Of a stretch of 64,000 bases of DNA, positions 18,632 to 26,707 are shown in pieces. This DNA is from Chloroflexota bacterium. Lineage in GTDB: Bacteria; Chloroflexota; Chloroflexia; QHBQ01; JADMIH01. Position numbers and translations under genes: made by a program. Under the pieces are notes generated by a model. That model ran no database searches and was not told the DNA's origin. It saw only the letters and a list, made by a program, of their open reading frames with translations. Location: NCBI GenBank assembly GCA_015478675.1, contig JADMIH010000001.1:14371-78370 (forward strand), written 5' to 3'. Positions within the stretch are counted from its first letter, which is position 1, and every line of letters begins with the position of its first letter.

Positions 18632-18850
18632 TCAGGCTTGTCGCATGCCCTCAACTACGCCTTGCGTCTTTTGCTGTACATTTTGCAGCCTGTTGGCGGC
18701 CCATTCGCCGAGTCGCTGGCGGTTCTTCTCGCCGGTAGTCGGTGTGTAGAAGAGGCCAATTGCACCTCCAACCGCCGCACCTGCCAGGAGGCCCAGCAGC
18801 GTTAAGCCTTTACCTTTACCCTTACCTTTGCTTTTACGTCCCCGCGCCAT
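18632..18850 (-). CDS. YtxH-domain protein
   Basis: 72 residues. A strongly basic head (MARGRKSKGKGKGKG) is followed by a glycine-rich membrane helix (LTLLGLLAGAAVGGAIGLFY), TPTTGEKNRQRL and an amphipathic tail. This matches YtxH-type gas-vesicle-like/stress proteins. The head could bind DNA, phospholipid or ribosomes; unknown. Confidence 0.8.
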   Translation of the reverse strand: MARGRKSKGKGKGKGLTLLGLLAGAAVGGAIGLFYTPTTGEKNRQRLGEWAANRLQNVQQKTQGVVEGMRQA

Positions 18851-18864
18851 CTCAATAGCCCTTT

Positions 18865-19146
18865 CTATAAGGTCGAGCGTCGCTGTGATCCCATGACAAA
18901 GCGCACGATAAAGCCGAGGATAATGCCGCCAAGCAGGGCAGGTATGAACGATAGCGTCCAGCCACCGAAACTTGCCGCAGGCCCGAAGTTGCCGAATATG
19001 AAGCCGCCAATTAGACCGCCGATTATCGCGGCTACGATACCACCCAGCCAGCCATAAGGCATTCGGCCAGGCACAATCAGGTCAATGAGCCAGCCGAGCA
19101 CACTCAACATAATGAGCATAACGATGAATCCAAGACAACCACCCAT
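18865..19146 (-). CDS. GlsB/YeaQ/YmgE-family membrane protein (second copy)
   Basis: 93 residues: three hydrophobic segments with GGIVAAIIGGLIGGFIFGNF and a final PALLGGIILGFIVRFVMG. Same family as the gene at 18082 but with an N-terminal helix of its own. Only 14 bp separate it from the YtxH gene downstream, so these small genes are probably one transcript. Confidence 0.8.
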   Translation of the reverse strand: MGGCLGFIVMLIMLSVLGWLIDLIVPGRMPYGWLGGIVAAIIGGLIGGFIFGNFGPAASFGGWTLSFIPALLGGIILGFIVRFVMGSQRRSTL

Positions 19147-19179
19147 CTTTTACTCTCCTCCAGCTAGAATTGCAGCTAA

Positions 19180-19323
19180 CTAACGAGCCACAAAAAAGAA
19201 AATCACAGTAAGTAGTGGAAGAGCCATCAGCCCCAACACCGTGAAGCTACAACAGCTACACCCTCCGCGCCGTCCCGTTCTTGTCAACTCGGCCAGCCCG
19301 AGCTGCAAATTGCTTTTCTCCAT
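19180..19323 (-). CDS. Small cysteine-containing membrane protein (47 aa)
   Basis: ATG 19323 follows GGGGGG six bases upstream. The product has an amphipathic head (MEKSNLQLGLAELTRTGRRG), a Cys cluster GCSCCS and one C-terminal membrane helix ending FFFVAR. No family recognised. First gene of the small-protein cluster; coding is likely but not certain. Confidence 0.5.
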   Translation of the reverse strand: MEKSNLQLGLAELTRTGRRGGCSCCSFTVLGLMALPLLTVIFFFVAR

Positions 19324-19724
19324 CTGCCCCCCTATCCAGCGCCATGTAGCATGGCACTCGTTAATTACGGATTGCGACATTTACAACGGTGAGATAACCC
19401 ATTCTGTTATGCGCCTTTTACTTTTGGTGCTGCAAACCAATGCTCTGGAGGTGTTTAATGGCGTAACCACAGAGGGGCTTTCAGTATAGGGGTTTTTACA
19501 GAAAGCTCAATTACCTCTTACATCGGGGTAATCACACCTCTACTAACCCCTTTCCCTGTAGGGGGAGAATAGGTTAGAGCAAAACAAAAGCAATAGCTCC
19601 CCTAGGCGGGGCTATTGCTTTTGTTTTCAAGACAGGGTGTTGCCTCAGCACAATGCTCGCTTGCTGTGGGCGCAACACCTAGAGGCGGCAGGGCGCACTA
19701 CCGCTTTATAGACCGATGCGGCGG
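19324..19724. other. Intergenic region between small-protein cluster and cvpA
   Basis: About 400 bp without a convincing gene. It holds the terminator at 19581-19627 and C/T-rich sequence (CTAACCCCTTTCCCTGTAGG) reminiscent of the interior of the dispersed repeats, but no GTAAG...TTCAG termini. Confidence 0.6.
19581..19627 (-). terminator. Bidirectional hairpin terminator downstream of cvpA
   Basis: 17-base perfect arms (19581-19597, 19611-19627) around a 13-base loop. The arms begin AAAACAAAAG and end CTTTTGTTTT, giving a U-rich tail on either strand. About 100 bp beyond the cvpA stop codon. Confidence 0.75.
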
Positions 19725-20333
19725 CTACTTTGGTGGTACAGCCCCTGCCAGTAGAGGCACAGCCCCCTTCTTCTGGGCTTCGGGGGGCAGCATTGGCTTT
19801 ACGCTTGTTGCCAGCAGCGGAGCCGCCAGCACAAAGCGGGGAGCCAGTATTGATTTTTTGTACTCGCTATTGAAAAGCTGCATGAGCGGGAGGTCCCTGG
19901 CGACATCCACGTTCTGCTTATTGTCCTCGTATGGCACTTTCATCAGCGTAACAAAGATGCTGATTACGATTCCGCCCGCGACCAGCCCCAGGAGCGCACC
20001 CATTATCCTATCGAAGACCATCAGCTTCCCGCCAATCTTCACATGGGAGAAGAGATTGAGAAGAAGTGCCACCATCAATAGCGACACCAGCAGATCAATG
20101 GTGATAAAGCCAATGAGGTCCGAGGCGAACCCTTTACTCAGTCCGAACATCTTCACCAGGAAGAGCGCTGTCAGGTGGTAGTAAATCGAGGCGAGCAGAA
20201 AACCTGTATAGATCGAAGCTATGATCAACAAGGCCTTCGGTGTGCCGTGCTTCCACCCCACATAAATGAAAAAGGCAAGAAGCACTGTGCTAATCACATC
20301 AAAAAAAGGTATTACATTGATAAGTTCGCGCAT
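19725..20333 (-). CDS. CvpA-like membrane protein
   Basis: 202 residues with four membrane helices: FFDVISTVLLAFFIYVGWKHG, KALLIIASIYTGFLLASIYY, DLIGFITIDLLVSLLMVALL and GALLGLVAGGIVISIFVTLM. The helix spacing and FDRIMGALLGLVAGG match CvpA (colicin V production) proteins, now linked to envelope homeostasis. A hydrophilic C-tail of ~60 residues follows. GAGGG lies upstream of the ATG. It is divergent from lexA. Confidence 0.8.
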   Translation of the reverse strand: MRELINVIPFFDVISTVLLAFFIYVGWKHGTPKALLIIASIYTGFLLASIYYHLTALFLVKMFGLSKGFASDLIGFITIDLLVSLLMVALLLNLFSHVKIGGKLMVFDRIMGALLGLVAGGIVISIFVTLMKVPYEDNKQNVDVARDLPLMQLFNSEYKKSILAPRFVLAAPLLATSVKPMLPPEAQKKGAVPLLAGAVPPK

Positions 20334-20561
20334 AACAAATCCCTCACTGAATGCTATTCAACAAAGTTATTCTACATTACCTACCGCCTACAAGGAATAG
20401 GATATAAGTCACACCACGGCATGGTACGTAGGGGCGCTACGCGTGAAGCGCCTGGTAATGCATATTATGTCAGAGATAGATACTGCTTACCCAAACCCTC
20501 ACCTGATATGCATTGTGCAGTATGAATCAGCATATTTGTTCGATATTCGTGCATAAAGGTA

Positions 20562-20591
20562 TTGACAAGAACTAACGTTCTATGATATATT
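20562..20591 (+). promoter_or_regulatory. lexA promoter with embedded SOS box
   Basis: TTGACA (20562-20567) and TATATT (20586-20591) are 18 bp apart. Between them sits GAACTAACGTTC (20569-20580), a perfect GAAC-N4-GTTC dyad of the Gram-positive (DinR-type) SOS box. LexA bound here would block its own promoter. This is the only such box I found in the window. Confidence 0.88.
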
Positions 20592-20668
20592 CCGAGTAGG
20601 GCACGCCGGGCGTTCAGTTTCGTAAAGCCCTATTTATAGCCCAGACGACACTAGAGAGGCACTTTATC

Positions 20669-21367
20669 ATGAAAAAGAAGAAATTATCGGATCGACAACG
20701 TTTTATCCTGAGCTTCATCCGCGAGTTCATGCAGGAGCATAGCTATGCCCCTTCAATACGCGAGATCAAGAGCGAAGTAGAGCGCGCAGGGTTGGTTCGC
20801 ACCACGTCGGGCAACACCTCGACCTCCGTTGTGGACTACAACCTCAGGGCGCTGGAGGAGGCCGGCCACATACGGCGCGACCGCAACAAGTCGCGGGCTA
20901 TCGAGCTTATAGACAATACAGGCCGCAGCCGCAGTCGCCAGCCTTTCTACACCATACCCATTGCTCCTTCGCCAATCGCTGCCGGCTCACCTATACCTGT
21001 GCTCGATGATATCCGTATGGGCACAGCCACAGAAGACGTGGTGGAAGTAGCAGGCGACCTCCTGGGCAGGCACATCCCGCATATAGACCGCCTGTATGCG
21101 CTCCGTGTGAAGGGTACCTCAATGGTAGACGCCCTCATCAACGATGGTGACCTCGTCATCATGGAGGCTCAGGAGACAGCGGAGAACGGCCAGACGGTCG
21201 CTGCATGGCTCAAAACCGAGCAAGAGGCCACCCTCAAGAGGTTCTACCTCGAAGATGGGCGTGTGCGCCTCCAGCCCGCCAACAGCACCATGCAGCCTAT
21301 ATTCACCGACCCGGACAACATAGAGATAAAAGGCCGTGTGGTAGGTGTGATTCGCCGCATCGAGTAA
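20669..21367 (+). CDS. lexA: SOS repressor LexA
   Basis: 232 residues. N-terminal winged helix (LSDRQRFILSFIREFMQEHSYAPSIREI; NLRALEEAGHIRRD), a linker, and an S24 autoprotease domain: cleavage site Ala-Gly in PIAAGSPIPV, nucleophile in KGTSMVDALINDGDLVIM and catalytic lysine in EATLKRFYLEDGRV. On RecA-ssDNA contact it would self-cleave and release SOS promoters. Its own promoter carries the SOS box. Slightly longer than the ~205-residue average owing to the recognition domain and linker. Three genes of unknown role follow on the same strand. Confidence 0.96.
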   Translation: MKKKKLSDRQRFILSFIREFMQEHSYAPSIREIKSEVERAGLVRTTSGNTSTSVVDYNLRALEEAGHIRRDRNKSRAIELIDNTGRSRSRQPFYTIPIAPSPIAAGSPIPVLDDIRMGTATEDVVEVAGDLLGRHIPHIDRLYALRVKGTSMVDALINDGDLVIMEAQETAENGQTVAAWLKTEQEATLKRFYLEDGRVRLQPANSTMQPIFTDPDNIEIKGRVVGVIRRIE

Positions 21368-21571
21368 GGTGTGAGGCAAAGAAATTGAACGAGTCGAGAG
21401 TAGTATCCGCCGATACGAGTGGCAGCGTGCGCCGGCCCGGGCCTCAACCCCTGGCCGGTTCCCCATCCAACCGGATGGCGCGTGCTACCTGAGAGTTGGG
21501 ATTGAGGAAGCTTTATACTTTAGTCTTTCACCAGGTGAGACGCAGTAGATGTGGATAAGGAGGTTGTTTGC

Positions 21572-22300
21572 ATGGTAATACGTTTGCCGGGGCTACAAGC
21601 TTCACGCGGGCCGCAGCCGGGGCCAGAGCCCGCATGGGCGCGCTTCACCCGCGCCACTGGGGCGCAGGGCCAGCTTACGCCTGTCAGCCTGCGCTCGTGC
21701 AAGCCCGACATCGCCGCTTACAAAGTGCTTGGCTCCGAGCGCGCCTCTCAGCCCGAAGCCGGGGAGCTCAGAGAGCGCAACCGCTACAACCGTAGTGTCT
21801 ACGTCGCTCGCTTGCAGCGATATGAAGATACGGGCAAAGTTTCAGCCAACTCCTCTCGCCTGCCGGTGATCGGTGAGATAGCCGCGGGCCAGTACGATGT
21901 CACCGTGGCCTTCCAGGAGTACGACTGTCTCGACTATGAAGGCGGCGTGGTCGTTGATAAGGCGCTGGCAAGAGGCGGGGCTTACGCTCTCCGAGTGCGC
22001 GGCACCTCCATGACCCACGTCGGCATCCAGCCGGGAGATGTGGTAATTGTTCGCCCCCAGAACTGGGCCGAGGATGGCGACTTCGTAGTAGCCAGCTTTA
22101 TCGAAGGCGAAGCCGGAGGCTCTGAGGGGCTCTCCACCCTCAAGCGATTCTATAAGCGACGCGACCACATCTTTCTCCAGTCGGCAACCGCCTCCACCGA
22201 CCCGATCCGCCTTTTCGCCAACCACCGCGACGGTTCTGTGGAGTGCGACCCCGTCAAGGTGCAAGGGGTGGTGACGGTAGTGCTAAAGAGCAACCAGTAG
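21572..22300 (+). CDS. LexA-like S24 peptidase without winged helix
   Basis: 242 residues from ATG 21572, which has AAGGAGG eight bases upstream (GTG 21551 lies ahead of it and is less likely). The C-terminal half has all S24 elements: Ala-Gly site in PVIGEIAAGQYDV, serine in GTSMTHVGIQPGDVVIV and lysine in LSTLKRFYKRRD. The first ~95 residues are Arg/Pro-rich with no recognisable helix-turn-helix (NRYNRSVYVARLQRYEDTG). It could be a UmuD-like or regulatory peptidase cleaved during SOS, or bind a partner through its N-terminus. 205 bp after lexA and 69 bp before the FtsK-like gene. Confidence 0.85.
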   Translation: MVIRLPGLQASRGPQPGPEPAWARFTRATGAQGQLTPVSLRSCKPDIAAYKVLGSERASQPEAGELRERNRYNRSVYVARLQRYEDTGKVSANSSRLPVIGEIAAGQYDVTVAFQEYDCLDYEGGVVVDKALARGGAYALRVRGTSMTHVGIQPGDVVIVRPQNWAEDGDFVVASFIEGEAGGSEGLSTLKRFYKRRDHIFLQSATASTDPIRLFANHRDGSVECDPVKVQGVVTVVLKSNQ

Positions 22301-22368
22301 GGATCAAGGGCCAGGGTTCGTATCTGACCTTTAATCCCTGACTTCTAAATTTACTGAGGTTATCCGAG

Positions 22369-23568
22369 ATGGCACTGCGAGATATTCTGGACCGCCAGGC
22401 CAACAGCATAGAATACGTACTTCATACTCATGGTATCGCGGCGAGAATAGACGGCGGCAGGCTGTCGCCCCGGCTGGCTCACTTCCACATAGAGCTGCCT
22501 CCCGGGGTGCGGCCCGCGCAAATCGCCCCTATCGTACCAGAAGTGGCCGACTCTCTAGGTGTGGTCTCTTGCCGGTTAGCGCCAGGCGATGACGGTGTTT
22601 ACCTGGAGGTGCCACGCCCCGATCCTGTGCCGGTGCGCCTCTTGCCACTGGTGCAACGAGTGGCCGATGTAGTGCCGCCTGTTACTGCCATCCTGGGTGT
22701 GGATACCGAGGGCACGCCTTTACTGTTACGGCTCAACTCCCCCGATGTAGAGCCTGCCGTTGTTACGGGCAACCATTCCGCAGGGAAAAGCAGCCTCTTG
22801 AGAGGCATGGCCTTATCCCTTGCTTTGCATAACTCGCCCGATTCTCTGCGCCTGCTTCTCCTCGACTGCACAGGCGATAGCATCACCTTTCGTGGGCTGG
22901 AAGGTCTGCCGCACCTTGCTTGCCCAATAGCTACCGGCTCGGTCGAGGTGATGGTGAGCTTGCGCTGGGCTTTGCGCGTCCTGGAACGTCGCGCCAGCGT
23001 CTTGGACGACGATGAGCTTTTCTTCGACGAGGAAGTTGTTAGCGAAGCCATATTCAACAGTAACCCCCTCTCCGAGCCTGAGCTAACGATAATCATTGAC
23101 GGTGCTGATCTCCTTTGCAACGGCTCCAACCGCCGCGCTTGGGATGAAGCTGTTGAAGCCCTTTCACGCCTGCTCGCATCAGGCAGCCTGCACAACATCC
23201 ATGTTATAGTCTCAGCCGAGCGGCCCGAAATGCTGAGAAGTGTTTACAGCCAGTGGGGTGCGCGCATAACAGGTTCGATGCCCTCTCCTGACGCCGCCCG
23301 CCTGGCGACGGGCGTGAAAGGCTCGGGCGCTGATAACCTGCTTGGCGCGGGCGATTTCCTGATTACCCTCAACGCCGAGCTAATCCGCTTCCAGGCGGCG
23401 GCCATCTCCCAATCTGACCTCCAGCGGGCGGTGGCTCTTATTCGCCATTGCGCCGACGAGCAGCGACGTGAAGAGCCGGGGGGTAGAGGTTTGCACAATC
23501 GCTCGGTGGCTGCTGAGACTGAGTATGAGGAGCCGCTCCAGCTTATGCGGAACTGGCTGGGCGACTGA
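22369..23568 (+). CDS. Soluble FtsK/SpoIIIE-like ATPase, altered Walker B
   Basis: 399 residues. The N-terminal ~130 residues resemble the beta part of FtsK motors (ADSLGVVSCRLAPGDDGVYL, EVPRPDPVPVRL), followed by an FtsK-type RecA fold: Walker A in VVTGNHSAGKSSLLRGMAL, RLLLLDCTGDSITFRGLEGL, PHLACPIATG, ALRVLERR and a sensor-like IHVIVSAERPEML, then LLGAGDFLI. The Walker B reads ELTIIIDGADLL, with Gly where FtsK has the catalytic Glu (IIDE-x-AD), so hydrolysis may be weak or lost. No membrane segments and no winged-helix gamma domain. Neighbouring S24 genes suggest a DNA-damage role (inference). Confidence 0.8.
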   Translation: MALRDILDRQANSIEYVLHTHGIAARIDGGRLSPRLAHFHIELPPGVRPAQIAPIVPEVADSLGVVSCRLAPGDDGVYLEVPRPDPVPVRLLPLVQRVADVVPPVTAILGVDTEGTPLLLRLNSPDVEPAVVTGNHSAGKSSLLRGMALSLALHNSPDSLRLLLLDCTGDSITFRGLEGLPHLACPIATGSVEVMVSLRWALRVLERRASVLDDDELFFDEEVVSEAIFNSNPLSEPELTIIIDGADLLCNGSNRRAWDEAVEALSRLLASGSLHNIHVIVSAERPEMLRSVYSQWGARITGSMPSPDAARLATGVKGSGADNLLGAGDFLITLNAELIRFQAAAISQSDLQRAVALIRHCADEQRREEPGGRGLHNRSVAAETEYEEPLQLMRNWLGD

Positions 23569-23701
23569 AGCAGGGGCCAGGATCAGTAGTCTGTGCATCC
23601 TACGGTTACTTGCATCTGCCAGGATATCGATTCCTGATCCACGAGATTGTTTAGAGTTTGATTAGAGTATTCTGAGAGTTAGAGAGTGAGGTAATAGAGC
23701 T

Positions 23702-24358
23702 ATGTGTGTACCAAAGACAGGCCGTTGGGCAGAGACCTTGCGGCAAAGCCTCCAGCGTGTATACGAACCGACCACCCGCACCCCTGTCCCCTGGCTCCTC
23801 TCCGGCGATGCTGCCCTGGCTTTGCAAGGTGTGCAGGTAGAGGCTGAGCGTATAGACTTCAGAGCTATTTCGCCCGTTGCCACCGCGTACTTCGCGCACT
23901 TTATGAAGCCGCTCGAAGGCCCAATCGGCGCTACCATAGTCTACCGCCGGGGAGGAAACCTCGCCCCTGCGGAAAGCTGGCGCAGCAATGTTCACCAGCG
24001 CATCGTGGCCTGGAGCGTGGGTGGGCGTGCTACATGGCTTGGGCGATGGCATGTTGATGGGCAGACGGTGCAGGTCTCTTATGTGCAGACTTTCCGCCCT
24101 GATCCGGTCTCCAAAGCGGCGCACGCTCCAATTAAACGTGTGCCCTTCGAGGGGCTAGAAGTGGCTGTTGTGCCTATCGAGTTCCTTCTAGCCGAGAGCA
24201 CCCTCAAAAATGAGACACAACTCACCCACCGCATTCTCCACGCAATGCGCCCCGCAGGCCACAGTGCCGAGAAGCTGCAACTCGCCCTGGATACTCTCCC
24301 CAAAGAAAAGGCCTCACATCTCCTCCGCCTGCTGGAAATAGGCTTGATCGCAGGCTAG
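23702..24358 (+). CDS. Nucleotidyltransferase-like protein, active site degenerate
   Basis: 218 residues. WLLSGDAALALQGVQVEAERIDFRAIS resembles the G-x-A-L-x-L...D-x-D core of minimal nucleotidyltransferases (MNT/AbiEii-like fold), but the expected DxD reads RID and no second acidic pair is obvious. The C-terminal part (~140-218; VPIEFLLAESTLKNETQLTH, LLRLLEIGLI) is helical. GTGAGG lies before the ATG. It ends the lexA-led plus-strand gene run; function unknown. Confidence 0.55.
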   Translation: MCVPKTGRWAETLRQSLQRVYEPTTRTPVPWLLSGDAALALQGVQVEAERIDFRAISPVATAYFAHFMKPLEGPIGATIVYRRGGNLAPAESWRSNVHQRIVAWSVGGRATWLGRWHVDGQTVQVSYVQTFRPDPVSKAAHAPIKRVPFEGLEVAVVPIEFLLAESTLKNETQLTHRILHAMRPAGHSAEKLQLALDTLPKEKASHLLRLLEIGLIAG

Positions 24359-24572
24359 GCATCGAGGCGGCGGAATCGCCAAGGGAGGCGGGACTGGCAG
24401 GCCCAAGGGGAAGAGAAGGTGGTGAGCGTGAATGCTTTTTTCCCCTGGCGCGATGATACGTTAATGGGACCTTCTACCACACCTGTGCCTTCGGTCTCAC
24501 CTTTTGTGTCGGTGCTACTAATACCTCGCCTGCGCCAAAGCCACGTGCGTGCTGCTGTCCAATCGCCAGCCG

Positions 24573-25490
24573 TCAATTGGCTTTGCTGATGACTCGCTGG
24601 CGGCCACTATGCTGGTGGCCTGTTACGGTCAGGGGGATCCACTCTTCGGGAGGTGCGGCCTTATCCTCACTGTCAGGTGTCGCGGCTGGTGGGGGCGTGC
24701 TGAAGGAGATGGTAGCTTCTCCCAGCATCAGGCGTAAGAGGTTGTAGCCTTGATTGCCGTCTTGCGGGCAGGCGCCATAGCCGACCGATTCTACCCTCAT
24801 AGCAGGCATAGGGCCGAAGGCGGAGGCAACCGTGTTTATTACTGCGGCTCCTGTGGGTGTAACCATCTCGCTGTTCACGTCGCTACCGTAGATAGGTACA
24901 GATGCGGCGCGCAGGATTTCGGCGGTGACAGGCGCGAGTGCAGGTACCAGCCCTTGCTCCGTCCTGATCATGCCACCGCCCACGTGCAGGGGCGAGCACT
25001 CTACCCTGTCTATTCCCAACAATGCTAACCCGGCTATGCTGCCCGTTATCTCTATTAGAGTGCGCACGCTGTATGTCTCAGGTAGCTGGCTCTGGCGCGA
25101 GCTAACCACGCGTACTCTGGCTTCGGCTTCGGCTATCCTCTTCAACACGCAAAGCGAAGTTTGCTTTACGACAGCCGGCAGGCTGCTCTCGCTGATGATG
25201 CTCGCCAGATCAGTGCTGTATACTCTGTCGGAGGGAGTTACAGGGCTTGCCGGTCTGCTGGTGCGCCCAATCATGGGGTAGCTGTGCGGGAGAAACTCCC
25301 CTGCCATATATATGCACACCCCTGCGATGCCTTGCCGCGCCACCCTCTCCACCTCTAAATGGCAGTTCTTGAGGGGCAACTTATCGATCTCGGCTCGCAG
25401 GGAATCGAGGGACAAACCGGCATCCAGTAGGGAGGCCAGCAGTGTATCGCCCGATATACCCGCAAAGCAATCGAAGTAAGCTATGTGCAT
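24573..25490 (-). CDS. LarC-like nickel-pincer cofactor protein, C-terminal domain missing
   Basis: 305 residues. N-terminal MHIAYFDCFAGISGDTLLASLLDAG and GGGMIRTEQGLVPALAPVTAEIL plus TPTGAAVINT are clear LarC motifs; LarC adds nickel to the pyridinium thiocarboxylate cofactor of lactate racemase. Full LarC has ~400 residues. Here, after GYGACPQDGNQGYNLLRLMLGE, the protein passes into an unrelated Pro/Ala-rich tail and stops, and the second domain (LETNIDDM region) is not found in any frame downstream. No larA, larB or larE is nearby. It may be a remnant or a LarC1-only version. Confidence 0.75.
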   Translation of the reverse strand: MHIAYFDCFAGISGDTLLASLLDAGLSLDSLRAEIDKLPLKNCHLEVERVARQGIAGVCIYMAGEFLPHSYPMIGRTSRPASPVTPSDRVYSTDLASIISESSLPAVVKQTSLCVLKRIAEAEARVRVVSSRQSQLPETYSVRTLIEITGSIAGLALLGIDRVECSPLHVGGGMIRTEQGLVPALAPVTAEILRAASVPIYGSDVNSEMVTPTGAAVINTVASAFGPMPAMRVESVGYGACPQDGNQGYNLLRLMLGEATISFSTPPPAATPDSEDKAAPPEEWIPLTVTGHQHSGRQRVISKAN

Positions 25491-25581
25491 ATGTGCATAA
25501 AGTTGTGCTAACCGACTTCTCGCCCGCCTGCCAGAGGTGTAGATCGCGCTGAGGGGAACTCACAAAGCTGTGAGCCGGATC

Positions 25582-25611
25582 ATTATATCACAGTAGTCGG
25601 TGGTTATCTTA
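25582..25611 (-). promoter_or_regulatory. Extended -10 promoter of the larC-like gene
   Basis: On the minus strand TGATATAAT (TATAAT at 25582-25587) is an extended -10; 18 bp upstream is only a weak -35 (TAAGAT). It lies about 90 bp before the start codon and just inside the repeat at 25615. Confidence 0.45.
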
Positions 25612-25614
25612 GCA

Positions 25615-25717
25615 GTTGCGGTAAGAGTTCAGGTTCAGGGTAGAACCAAGGTCAAGAGGTAGCTGTGCGGGTGTACCGCCACCCGCCCTCACCCCCAATC
25701 TGAACTCTTATCGCAAC
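25615..25717. repeat. Short MITE-like repeat, copy B
   Basis: Outer inverted ends GTTGCGGTAAGAGTTCAG and its complement at 25700-25717 differ at one position, enclosing about 65 bp that include the GTGCGGGTGTACCGCC and CCCTCACCCCC segments found in other copies. No clear 8-bp direct repeat flanks it. Confidence 0.7.
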
Positions 25718-25780
25718 CAGTAAGCTGGCATATTGTCTACTCTGTATTGTGCATTGGTCATTGCTACTGTGTATTGCATC

Positions 25781-25961
25781 GTAAGCGTTCAGATTTAGGG
25801 TGGAGCAACCTTCTTAGGGTATCTGTGCGGGTGTTGCACCATCTGCCATCACCTGCCCCTGACGGGGTTACAGGGGTGATTACAGCCCCCTCTCCCTTCA
25901 TGGGAGAGGGGGCATGGGGTGAGGGGAGGGACGCCCCTCCACCCTAAATCTGAACATTTAC
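25781..25961. mobile_element. MITE, copy C, with 8-bp target duplication
   Basis: 181 bp. Left end GTAAGCGTTCAGATTTAGGG; right end is its inverted copy with two differences in 25 bases. Flanked by a perfect direct repeat ATTGCATC (25773-25780 and 25962-25969). The interior carries a CCCCTCTCCC-TTCAT-GGGAGAGGGG palindrome and no reading frame. It lies upstream of the deoxynucleoside kinase; no TTGACA is placed at the spacing seen for copies D, E and G. Confidence 0.9.
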
Positions 25962-26080
25962 ATTGCATCCGGCGTCGCCTGTTATAGTGGTTCTGTTGTA
26001 AAAAGAGGGTGGCGAACCGGCACATTATTACGAGTTGGTTGGGCTACCTGGTAAGCAAAATGAGGATGGAGAGTGGGTAA

Positions 26081-26707
26081 ATGACATACATTGTGATAGA
26101 GGGCGTTATAGGCGTTGGTAAAACGGCGCTGACACGTACCCTAGGCAAGCACTTCGGAGTGCGCACTTTATTCGAGCAGTTCGAAGAGAACCCATTTCTG
26201 GGCAACTTCTACTCTGACCGTGAACACTATGCCTTCCAGACCGAGGTCTTTTTCCTGCTCAATCGCTACCGCCACCAGGAATCCACCGTCAAGGTTGCTC
26301 TCGCTGTGGGCGACCTGGTGGGCGACTATCTCTTCGCCAAGACACGCCTCTTCGCGGGCTTGAACCTGCGTAGCACCGAGCTGGACCTCTTTGACCAGAT
26401 ATACGATGCGCTGGCGCGGCAGGTGCCCACCCCTGACCTGGTAGTCTATCTAACTGCTTCTCTGGATGTGCTGATGTCCCGCATTTACCAACGAGATCGT
26501 TCCTTCGAACGGATGATGGAGCGTGCCTATATTGCTGACCTGATGCGCTTGTACGACGCCTTCTTTGAGCGGTACCACGACGCGCCCGTGCTCAGCATCG
26601 ACACTGATAATATGGATTTTGTCAGCGAAGCTCTAGCCCAACAGGAGGTGATCTCCTCAATCCTGCGGGCGGCGGGGGTCACCACCCTGCTCAGGAGCGA
26701 CCCCTGA
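26081..26707 (+). CDS. Deoxynucleoside kinase (dAdo/dGuo/dCyd type)
   Basis: 208 residues. P-loop GVIGVGKTALT at the start, FEENPFLGNFYSD and FFLLNRYRHQ substrate-site helices, LDLFDQIYDAL, and the lid YQRDRSFE. This is the short bacterial deoxynucleoside kinase family, which phosphorylates deoxyadenosine, deoxyguanosine or deoxycytidine for salvage. A GGAG-containing leader precedes the ATG. Single gene, ended by a hairpin at 26880. Confidence 0.92.
   Translation: MTYIVIEGVIGVGKTALTRTLGKHFGVRTLFEQFEENPFLGNFYSDREHYAFQTEVFFLLNRYRHQESTVKVALAVGDLVGDYLFAKTRLFAGLNLRSTELDLFDQIYDALARQVPTPDLVVYLTASLDVLMSRIYQRDRSFERMMERAYIADLMRLYDAFFERYHDAPVLSIDTDNMDFVSEALAQQEVISSILRAAGVTTLLRSDP

Noticed and set aside
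24358..24572. Programmed frameshift restoring full-length LarC
   Set aside because: None of the frames downstream of the LarC stop shows the expected second-domain motifs, and the space is only ~215 bp.
25755..25985. TTGACA at the 14-bp spacing next to MITE copy C
   Set aside because: Checked both sides: the hexamers there are CGCCTG and TAGCAA, so copy C does not follow the pattern.
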